Below the pieces are notes generated by a model. That model was not told where the DNA came from. It worked only from the letters and a program-made list of their open reading frames with translations, and searched no databases. Positions 1 to 4,362 of a stretch of DNA of 5,484 nucleotides are shown here, piece by piece. The number at the start of each line of letters is the position of its first letter. Position 1 is the stretch's first letter. The DNA is from an uncultured Rhodospirillales bacterium (lineage in GTDB: Bacteria > Pseudomonadota > Alphaproteobacteria > Rhodospirillales > Defluviicoccaceae): assembly GCA_937127205.1 (NCBI GenBank), contig CAKZLS010000464.1, forward strand, positions 1 to 5,484, given 5' to 3'. The position numbers were made by a program, and so were the translations under genes.

Positions 1-1
1 T

Positions 2-751
2 GCTTTGGCGCTGGTTTTGATAGCCTGCGCACCCATTGCCGGTGCTGTCGCGGCCGACCTCGCCGATACCATACACCTGATAAAGCCGAGCGTGGTCGCC
101 GTGGGGACCTACCAGCCGACCCGGAAGCCGGCGGCCGACCTTCTGGGCACGGGTTTCGCCGTCACTGACGGTCTTCATGTAATTACCAGCGCTCATGTTG
201 TGCCCCGGATCCTCGATGACGAACACCGGGAAACGCTGAGCGTATTTCTGCCAAGGGGCGACGTGGTGGAAGCCCGCCCGGTGCGTTTGGTGGCGGAGGA
301 CAGGGAACACGATTTGGCCGTACTGCGGATGGCGGAGTCACCGCTGCCGGCCCTCGCGCTTGGCGACGATCAGAATGTTCAAGAAGGTCAGAGCGTCGCC
401 TTCACCGGATTTCCCGCGGCGCCCGCGCTCGGATTGTATCCGGTGACCCATCGGGGGATCATCTCTGCGGTGACGCCGGCCGCCGTACCGCCGCCATCGG
501 CCGGCTACCTGGATCATCGGATGATCCAGCGCCTGCGCCGCAACTTCACCGTCTTTCAACTGGATGCCACGGCGTATCCCGGCAATAGCGGTAGTCCCTT
601 GTTCGACCCCCTGAGCGGCGACGTCATCGGGGTGGTGGGCAGCGTCGCCGTCAAGGAGACCAAGGAGAGGGTGCTCCAGGATCCCAGCGGGATCACCTAT
701 GCCATCCCCATTCGGTACGCCAAGGAATTGCTGGCCGAGATCGGACGCTGA
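2..751 (+). CDS. Exported trypsin-like serine protease, no PDZ domain (5' partial)
   Basis: The frame is open at the left edge, so the gene probably begins upstream. Counting the TTG at position 5 as residue 1, the first ~16 residues are the hydrophobic core of a signal peptide ending in an AVA-AD signal peptidase I site. No basic n-region is visible, which argues that the true start is outside the window. An LIAC stretch (residues 5-8) also fits a lipobox, so a lipoprotein is possible. The mature part is a chymotrypsin-fold protease: GTGFAV (48-53), catalytic His64 in TSAHVV, Asp103 in EHDLAVLR, and Ser195 in PGNSGSP. It stops at 248 residues, just after the protease domain, with none of the PDZ domains of classical DegP/HtrA. 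It should cleave proteins in the periplasm or outside the cell; the substrate is unknown. The lipase-like lipoprotein follows on the same strand, suggesting co-transcription. The protease family is well supported; the precise role is not. Confidence 0.9.
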   Translation, partial: ALALVLIACAPIAGAVAADLADTIHLIKPSVVAVGTYQPTRKPAADLLGTGFAVTDGLHVITSAHVVPRILDDEHRETLSVFLPRGDVVEARPVRLVAEDREHDLAVLRMAESPLPALALGDDQNVQEGQSVAFTGFPAAPALGLYPVTHRGIISAVTPAAVPPPSAGYLDHRMIQRLRRNFTVFQLDATAYPGNSGSPLFDPLSGDVIGVVGSVAVKETKERVLQDPSGITYAIPIRYAKELLAEIGR

Positions 752-837
752 CCGCGTAGACGACTGATTGTACGGGGTCGACGCCCGCCTACTGCGCCCT
801 TGATCCTGGCGCGATGCGCGGCTATGGGATCATATCC

Positions 838-2181
838 ATGCGCAGATGGTGGGTATTGGCGATGAGCTGGTTTATCCGATTTCCGTTGCTCGGCTTGGTC
901 GCCGTGATCCTTGGCGGGTGCGTTTTCTTCGACGTCAAGGAACAGCAAGAGAAGCTGGGCGCTTTCTGCTCGTTGTCGGGCACGGTCGCATCCGAAGGCG
1001 CGGATGACACGCCCCTCGTGGTGATCTTGGTCCGCAAGGAAGGACCCGGCGACCAACTCGAAGACTGGAGCGTTTTCGATCACTTCGTGCTCGAACGGAG
1101 CGGGCGCTGGGTGTTTGGCGTGAACGTCGGTCAATACGGTTTTGCCGCATTCGAGGACGTCAACGGCAATCTCATTTACCAGCCGGGAGAGCCATTCCTG
1201 CAGGTGGACTTGGACTCTCCGATCACGTGCAAGGCCGGTGATGAGATCCGTGATATCGAGCTTATCATCCCCCGTGACGGCCGCCCGCGGATCGACGGAC
1301 CGATCGACGTTGCCGCGCTGCAGACTCGGACGGTCCATGATCAGATGCGAACGAGCATCGGGTTGGTCACCGCGGTCGGTGACGTGGTCAGCCTTTCAGA
1401 TCCGCGTTTCAGCCCGGAGAATGCCAGAAACGGCATGTGGCGGCCGTTCGACTTTCTGTTCGAGGCCAAGCCCGGGATCTACTTGCTTGAACCATACGAC
1501 CCGGACAAAATTCCTGTGTTGTTCGTGCACGGAGTGCAAGGAACGCCGCGCAATTTCGAGTACCTCATCGATAACCTCGATCGAGATATTTTCCAGCCCA
1601 TAGTCTATTACTACCCATCCGGCATCTCTTTCGCTGCCTTGGGCGAACATCTCGACCAGACCATGATCAAACTCCGGCGCCGGCACGGTTTCGAAAAGAC
1701 ACATGTCGTTGCTCACAGCGCGGGCGGCCTGGTGTCACGGGCGTTCGTTTTCAACCATCGCGAATCGTTGGGCGCCGGCAGCATCCCGACCCTGTTGACC
1801 ATTGCAACGCCGTGGGACGGCCACGAAGCGGCGGGCAGGGGGGTCGAGCGGGCGCCGGCGGTCGTTGATTCATGGCGCGATCTCGCACCGGGAAGCCAAT
1901 TCCTGACCGAGCTGTTCTCCACGGGAATCGGCGCGGAGGTGGTGGAGAAAGACCTGCCCGACGACGTGACCCACCACCTTCTGTTTGCGTTCCGGCGCGA
2001 TCCCGGCACCTTCGGTCCCTCGGACGATGAGACGATAACCGTCGACAGCCAACTTCGTTGGGAGGCTCAGGAAGATGCCGGGCACCGCATCTACGGATTC
2101 AACGAAACCCATGTCGGCGTGCTCAAGTCGGAAGAGGTCGCGAACCTGATCAATGATATCCTCGCAAACGGCGCCAAATAG
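838..2181 (+). CDS. Alpha/beta-hydrolase (lipase-like) lipoprotein
   Basis: Starts at 814, 838 and 862 are all in frame. I chose 838 because GGGA lies 8 nt upstream and an Arg-Arg n-region precedes the hydrophobic stretch; 814 has no visible Shine-Dalgarno, and 862 is a fair alternative. Residue numbers use 838. The signal ends in a lipobox, LGGC, with Cys28 as the predicted lipidated residue. An N-terminal domain (~30-190) looks beta-rich and contains DVNGNLIYQPGE (107-118), which has the spacing of a calcium-binding EF loop. The hydrolase core begins near 222. It shows the oxyanion-side HG (231-232, VLFVHGVQGTP), the nucleophile elbow AHSAGG with Ser294, a probable acid at Asp396 or Asp397 (SDDETITV), and His425 (NETHVGVL). 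These fit a membrane-anchored lipase/esterase of the triacylglycerol-lipase or PGAP1-like type. The substrate cannot be told from sequence. It lies 86 nt after the protease and probably shares its transcript. Confidence 0.88.
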   Translation: MRRWWVLAMSWFIRFPLLGLVAVILGGCVFFDVKEQQEKLGAFCSLSGTVASEGADDTPLVVILVRKEGPGDQLEDWSVFDHFVLERSGRWVFGVNVGQYGFAAFEDVNGNLIYQPGEPFLQVDLDSPITCKAGDEIRDIELIIPRDGRPRIDGPIDVAALQTRTVHDQMRTSIGLVTAVGDVVSLSDPRFSPENARNGMWRPFDFLFEAKPGIYLLEPYDPDKIPVLFVHGVQGTPRNFEYLIDNLDRDIFQPIVYYYPSGISFAALGEHLDQTMIKLRRRHGFEKTHVVAHSAGGLVSRAFVFNHRESLGAGSIPTLLTIATPWDGHEAAGRGVERAPAVVDSWRDLAPGSQFLTELFSTGIGAEVVEKDLPDDVTHHLLFAFRRDPGTFGPSDDETITVDSQLRWEAQEDAGHRIYGFNETHVGVLKSEEVANLINDILANGAK

Positions 2182-2259
2182 CGCTTGGCGGGGTTCCTGG
2201 TCCGGTATTGGCGGGCGCGGCGGAAATGGGCGTTGCGCCGACGGCTGTTTTCTATAAGA

Positions 2260-2280
2260 TCCGTCTCCAACGGACGTTTT
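2260..2280 (+). terminator. Weak candidate terminator after the lipoprotein gene
   Basis: TCCGT (2260-2264) and ACGGA (2270-2274) form a 5-bp stem with a 5-nt loop, followed by CGTTTT. It sits in the 208-nt gap between the hydrolase and the small gene. The stem is short, and CCGTC (2261-2265) could pair instead with GACGG (2240-2244), so termination here is only a possibility. I see nothing else clear in the gap. Confidence 0.2.
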
Positions 2281-2389
2281 CACAAGCATTCCCCGGTCAG
2301 TCGAGAAGAATGCGATAGGATACCATCCCGGATGTGGCCACTGGGGCCGCGCGGGTGTGCTCAATCACTTAAGGAAGAGGAGATCGTTC

Positions 2390-2566
2390 ATGGCAACGAA
2401 TGCTGATGTGGCCGCCATGCTGCTCAGAGAGGCCGCCGGCATCTTTCGCACCATCGCTGGCGGCGATACGGAGTCCGATCAGCGCAAGGAAGAATTCGCG
2501 GTCGTGTACGAGCGCGCGGCGGATCTGTTGGAACGCGATCCCACGGGCGAGGTTGCCAAAGACTAG
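2390..2566 (+). CDS. Small acidic helical protein of unknown function (58 aa)
   Basis: I chose the ATG at 2390 because a strong purine-rich Shine-Dalgarno, GGAAGAGGAG (2373-2382), ends 7 nt upstream; a longer in-frame version from the GTG at 2357 would place this site inside the coding region. The product starts MATNADVAAMLLREAAG and ends near TGEVAKD. It reads as two amphipathic helices, about residues 5-22 and 30-50, joined by a polar GGDTESDQ turn. It has no signal peptide, no membrane segment and no cysteines, so a soluble cytoplasmic helical hairpin that may oligomerise is a reasonable inference. I do not recognise the family. It stands alone: the upstream gene ends 208 nt before it, and the downstream gene is convergent, ending 22 nt away. 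The strong ribosome site and coherent helix pattern make it a real gene rather than a chance ORF. Confidence 0.75.
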   Translation: MATNADVAAMLLREAAGIFRTIAGGDTESDQRKEEFAVVYERAADLLERDPTGEVAKD

Positions 2567-2570
2567 TAGC

Positions 2571-2616
2571 CTGGGCGATTTGCCCAGCTCATGCCCATCC
2601 TCCGGCGATGGGCATG
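2571..2616. terminator. Two adjacent hairpins at the convergent gene ends
   Basis: The first hairpin has arms CTGGGC (2571-2576) and GCCCAG (2582-2587) and lies between the two stop codons. The second has perfect 10-bp arms, CATGCCCATC (2590-2599) and GATGGGCATG (2607-2616), and covers the last codons and stop region of the minus-strand gene. Neither strand shows a U-tract, so this is not a textbook intrinsic terminator. Position and symmetry suggest it helps end or protect both converging transcripts. Confidence 0.35.
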
Positions 2617-3338
2617 ACATGGCCGGTGATGAAATCGGCCTCGCCGGAAGCTAGGAACGCCACCAGTTCGCCCACTTCGCGAGGCTTTCCCAATCGCCCC
2701 AGCGGAATGTTGCGGGTGATCTTTCCGAGTGCCTGGGGATCGGCGAGCAGTTGGGGCGGAAAATACGTCGGGCTCTCCACGAAGTTCGGCGCAACGGCGT
2801 TCACCTGAATATTGAAGGCGGCGAGTTCTCTGGCCAGGGAGACGGCCAGAGCGTTGGCGCCGCCGCGCGCCGCCACGTACATGGAATAGTTCGCCAACCC
2901 ATGAAACGGCGCGGCCGAGGTCACGAAGATGATCTTACCGGCACGGCGTTCCTTCATCTGTGGCGCCACCGCTTGGGCGAGCGCGAACGGCGCGGCCACC
3001 AAGGCGTCCAGTCCAGCCCGCAGGTCCTCGAGCCGGGCATGCTCGATGGGCGCTCGGATAGCGGGAAAGGGATCGTTGTTGACCAGGACGTCGACCCGCT
3101 CGAACGTGTGGGTCACGGCCGCCGCCATGTCGGCGGGGTTCTGTTCGGCGATGACCCGAAGGTCGGTGTGCGCATTGGCGAACTGGGTCCGGGTTTGATC
3201 GTCGGCGAAGGCGGGGTCGTGACACACCACCGTCATGCCTGAGCGTGCCAGCGCCTCGGCCGAAGCCAGCCCGACGAATGCATTTACGTGGGTCACCAGC
3301 GCAATGCGATCGCAACGCGATCCCGCTCCGGTACTCAT
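2589..3338 (-). CDS. Halohydrin dehalogenase (SDR-fold haloalcohol dehalogenase)
   Basis: The 249-residue protein has the short-chain dehydrogenase fold but lacks what an oxidoreductase needs. The nucleotide-binding glycine motif is replaced by THVNAFVG (16-23), which fits the halohydrin dehalogenase motif T-X4-F/Y-X-G (Thr16, Phe21, Gly23). The catalytic triad is Ser141, Tyr154, Arg158, exactly S-X12-Y-X3-R, whereas SDR enzymes have Lys as the last member. Stretches such as VVCHDPAF (37-44), VLVNNDPF (84-91), PFALAQAVAPQMK (117-129) and FVTSAAPF (138-145) resemble HheC of Agrobacterium as I remember it, and NFVESPTYFPP (185-195) matches its halide-site loop region. Known family members convert vicinal haloalcohols to epoxides with halide release and run the reverse with anionic nucleophiles such as azide, cyanide or nitrite, without a cofactor; they are usually cytoplasmic tetramers. 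The start is set by AGGGGAG 6 nt upstream; the frame extends to 3458 without a better start. It is divergent from mop. The subtype (A-G) cannot be assigned by eye. Confidence 0.88.
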   Translation of the reverse strand: MSTGAGSRCDRIALVTHVNAFVGLASAEALARSGMTVVCHDPAFADDQTRTQFANAHTDLRVIAEQNPADMAAAVTHTFERVDVLVNNDPFPAIRAPIEHARLEDLRAGLDALVAAPFALAQAVAPQMKERRAGKIIFVTSAAPFHGLANYSMYVAARGGANALAVSLARELAAFNIQVNAVAPNFVESPTYFPPQLLADPQALGKITRNIPLGRLGKPREVGELVAFLASGEADFITGHVMPIAGGWA

Positions 3339-3344
3339 GGCAAT

Positions 3345-3351
3345 CTCCCCT
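3345..3351 (-). promoter_or_regulatory. Ribosome binding site fixing the dehalogenase start
   Basis: Read on the minus strand this is AGGGGAG, 6 nt before the ATG at 3338. It decides for the 249-residue product over the 289-residue extension from 3458, whose extra 40 residues would be translated from the divergent promoter region and its palindrome. Confidence 0.75.
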
Positions 3352-3360
3352 CGACACGGT

Positions 3361-3385
3361 TCAGTGATCGTTGATCGATCACTGA
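3361..3385. promoter_or_regulatory. Operator-like perfect inverted repeat in the dehalogenase leader
   Basis: Arms TCAGTGATCG (3361-3370) and CGATCACTGA (3376-3385) are perfect complements across a 5-nt spacer. The size suits a dimeric repressor such as a TetR- or GntR-type protein. It lies 23-47 nt upstream of the dehalogenase ATG, just downstream of a plausible minus-strand promoter, where a bound repressor would block transcription. No regulator gene is in the window. That it is an operator is inference; the symmetry itself is plain. Confidence 0.5.
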
Positions 3386-3393
3386 TTTTCTCC

Positions 3394-3421
3394 ATATTAC
3401 GGTAATAACACAGCGTGTACA
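3394..3421 (-). promoter_or_regulatory. Possible sigma-70 promoter for the dehalogenase
   Basis: On the minus strand TGTACA (3421-3416; 4 of 6 matches to the -35 consensus) is followed after 16 nt by TAATAT (3399-3394), a reasonable -10. Transcription would begin near 3387, right at the edge of the inverted repeat at 3361-3385. A weak opposing promoter for mop may overlap: TTGATC (3371-3376), 18 nt, TATTAC (3395-3400). Both assignments are by eye. Confidence 0.3.
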
Positions 3422-3460
3422 GGCACGCTCGGCGACCTAAGGGAAGGGGATCAAACAATC

Positions 3461-3670
3461 ATGAAACTCAGCGCTCGCAACACCTTCAAAGGCAAAGTCA
3501 CGAAAATCAAGACAGCAAACGTGGCAGCTCAGGTGCACGTGGACATTGGCGGCGGAAACATCGTCACGTCGGTGATCACCGCCGATGCGGTCAACGAACT
3601 TGGCTTGGGCGTCGGACACGACGTCTGTGTGGTGATCAAGGCCAGCGACGTCCTGCTGGCGACGGAGTAG
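3461..3670 (+). CDS. mop: Molbindin, molybdate-binding Mop protein (single TOBE domain)
   Basis: The 69-residue product is one complete Mop/TOBE domain. It shows SARN (4-7) followed by KGKV (10-13), then VAAQVHVDIGGG (21-32), SVIT (37-40), LGLGVG (47-52) and the strongly conserved VIKASDV (58-64). The length is right for a stand-alone molbindin. Such proteins form cytoplasmic hexamers that bind molybdate, and sometimes tungstate, buffering the oxyanion for molybdenum cofactor enzymes. GGAAGGGGA (3442-3450) ends 10 nt before the ATG. No modABC transporter or molybdoenzyme gene is in the window, so it is a lone mop. It is divergent from the dehalogenase across a 122-nt region containing the inverted repeat at 3361-3385, so joint control is possible but unproven. 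Confidence 0.92.
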   Translation: MKLSARNTFKGKVTKIKTANVAAQVHVDIGGGNIVTSVITADAVNELGLGVGHDVCVVIKASDVLLATE

Positions 3671-3852
3671 TCTCAGTGCCTGATCGTTGGCATAAACACC
3701 GCTAAACTCATAATTCCGCATATCATATTTTCCTTACCGGTCATCATTGCGGCCTGGCACACCGGCGTTCGCGCGTGCAGCATAAATACTTACCGGATTT
3801 AGGGGTTTCTTTGTGGCCAGTGGGGAAGGAGCAGCGGTGACGCAATGGAGGT

Positions 3853-3929
3853 ATAAACCGCACAAATACTAGGGTATCCAACATGGTGTTGCGCCGCAAT
3901 CTCAATTGCACCTAGAACTTGCGGTTTAT
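3853..3929 (+). ncRNA. Candidate structured RNA element (three-way-junction fold)
   Basis: Complementary arms nest cleanly. P1 pairs ATAAACCGCA (3853-3862) with TGCGGTTTAT (3920-3929). P2 pairs CTAGG (3869-3873) with CCTAG (3911-3915). Inside are two hairpins: CAACA/TGTTG (3879-3883 with 3887-3891) and GCAAT/ATTGC (3896-3900 with 3905-3909). Together these make a 77-nt fold with a three-way junction. I do not recognise a known riboswitch class. The strand is assumed from the flanking genes. Chance arms, or DNA-level binding sites, are the main alternatives. Confidence 0.3.
3889..3899. promoter_or_regulatory. TTGC-N3-GCAA palindrome, copy 1
   Basis: TTGCG-C-CGCAA is a perfect 11-bp palindrome sharing the TTGC-N3-GCAA pattern with a second copy 73 bp downstream, about seven helical turns. 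ScfR/RamB-type regulators of propionyl-CoA and acetate genes favour TTTGCAAA-like sites, which makes control of pccB an attractive inference. It overlaps the candidate RNA fold, so the two readings compete. Confidence 0.3.
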
Positions 3930-3961
3930 TGCTGCATCACAAAATTATTTGCGATTTTCTC

Positions 3962-3972
3962 TTGCACTGCAA
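3962..3972. promoter_or_regulatory. TTGC-N3-GCAA palindrome, copy 2
   Basis: TTGCA-C-TGCAA is a perfect 11-bp palindrome. Together with copy 1 and further TTGC motifs at 3906, 3919, 3929 and 3949 it forms a dense cluster in the AT-richer part of the gap. It ends 390 bp upstream of pccB and 43 bp upstream of the 43-codon ORF, so it could control a promoter for either. Confidence 0.33.
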
Positions 3973-4015
3973 CATGGCGGGTGTCATCTCTAAATGATGC
4001 CTTGGGAGGGGTGCG

Positions 4016-4147
4016 ATGACGAATTCGCCTAAAAAACGAATGGCATGCTCCGACGCTTTCGGTCTCGAACGCGACCGAAAGATCTCCCGGTGTATCCGAT
4101 TTCATTCCGGCGACCATAGGTCGCGGCGGAACTGGCGCCATGATTGA
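4016..4147 (+). CDS. Possible small ORF or leader peptide (43 aa)
   Basis: ATG 4016 follows GGGAGGGG (4004-4011), whose GGAGG core is 6 nt away, one of the best ribosome sites in the window. The product begins MTNSPKKRMACSDAFG, is very basic and contains two cysteines. Its third-codon GC (about 60 percent by my count) is unremarkable. Two hairpins lie within it (4056-4081 and 4110-4124), so a regulatory leader peptide is as likely as a functional protein. The stop overlaps the ATG of a second short ORF (4140-4298, 52 codons) by 8 nt. No family is recognised, and chance is a real alternative. Confidence 0.2.
   Translation: MTNSPKKRMACSDAFGLERDRKISRCIRFHSGDHRSRRNWRHD
4056..4081. repeat. Hairpin with perfect 9-bp arms
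   Basis: CTTTCGGTC (4056-4064) pairs with GACCGAAAG (4073-4081) across an 8-nt loop. No T-tract follows, so it is not a simple terminator. GCGACC (4071-4076), which overlaps its 3' arm, recurs at 4110-4115, and both copies are complementary to GGTCGC (4119-4124), allowing alternative pairing. Confidence 0.45.
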
Positions 4148-4362
4148 GGCTCGGGGTCGAACGACTGGACCGCGACGACGCGCTCACCGTATTTCCGATC
4201 CGTTTGTCCTGGAGACCTGTTTTCAAGCGTACACCCTGCCGGTGTTTGCGATCTCTCGCGAATACCTGGGGTCCTGTTACTTACAAAAAAACATGTGAAC
4301 CACGTCCAAGAGAGCGAGCCGGGGACCCGTTCGGCTTGGGCGCAAGAGTAGGGGTAGAACTC

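Larger units (their letters stand above)
3671..4362. other. 692-nt structured intergenic region ahead of pccB
   Basis: I find no convincing protein gene in this stretch. It alternates AT-richer parts (about 3690-3735, 3780-3810 and 3840-3990) with GC-rich parts. It holds a direct repeat of CTTACCGG (3733-3740 and 3789-3796), a nested inverted-repeat structure (3853-3929), two TTGC-N3-GCAA palindromes, a 9-bp-arm hairpin (4056-4081), a small hairpin (4110-4124), and two short ORFs (4016-4147 and 4140-4298). I see no clear intrinsic terminator after mop and no strong sigma-70 promoter just upstream of pccB. The long gap suggests an extended 5' leader, distal regulatory sites, or an undetected small RNA. 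Confidence 0.6.

Noticed and set aside
5..7. TTG at position 5 as the true start of the serine protease
   Set aside because: It would begin inside the hydrophobic signal core with no basic n-region, no ribosome site can be seen, and the frame is open to the window edge.
697..1338. A 213-codon minus-strand ORF
   Set aside because: It is antisense to the lipoprotein gene and spans two real genes, with no recognisable domain.
2751..3242. A 163-codon plus-strand ORF
   Set aside because: It lies antisense to the dehalogenase gene, whose protein motifs are unmistakable; its translation is low-complexity Gly/Arg/His-rich, typical of a shadow frame in GC-rich DNA.
3361..3390. The palindrome plus TTTTC read as an intrinsic terminator on the plus strand
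   Set aside because: No plus-strand gene ends just upstream, the stem is only half GC, and the position in a divergent promoter region fits an operator better.
3339..3458. A 40-residue N-terminal extension of the dehalogenase starting at 3458
   Set aside because: The extension has no family resemblance and spans the divergent promoter and palindrome, while a strong ribosome site precedes the ATG at 3338.
3756..3774. TGGCAC as the -24 part of a sigma-54 promoter
   Set aside because: The -12 position reads CGTTC rather than TTGCW at the required 5-nt spacing.
3733..3796. Direct repeat of CTTACCGG at 3733-3740 and 3789-3796
   Set aside because: Eight bases twice within about 60 nt has no supporting promoter or symmetry, so I do not assign a function.
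3812..3862. Cobalamin riboswitch-like words (GGGAA and GGTGACG) upstream of pccB
   Set aside because: The rest of the conserved core and the B12 box are missing, and the spacing does not fit.
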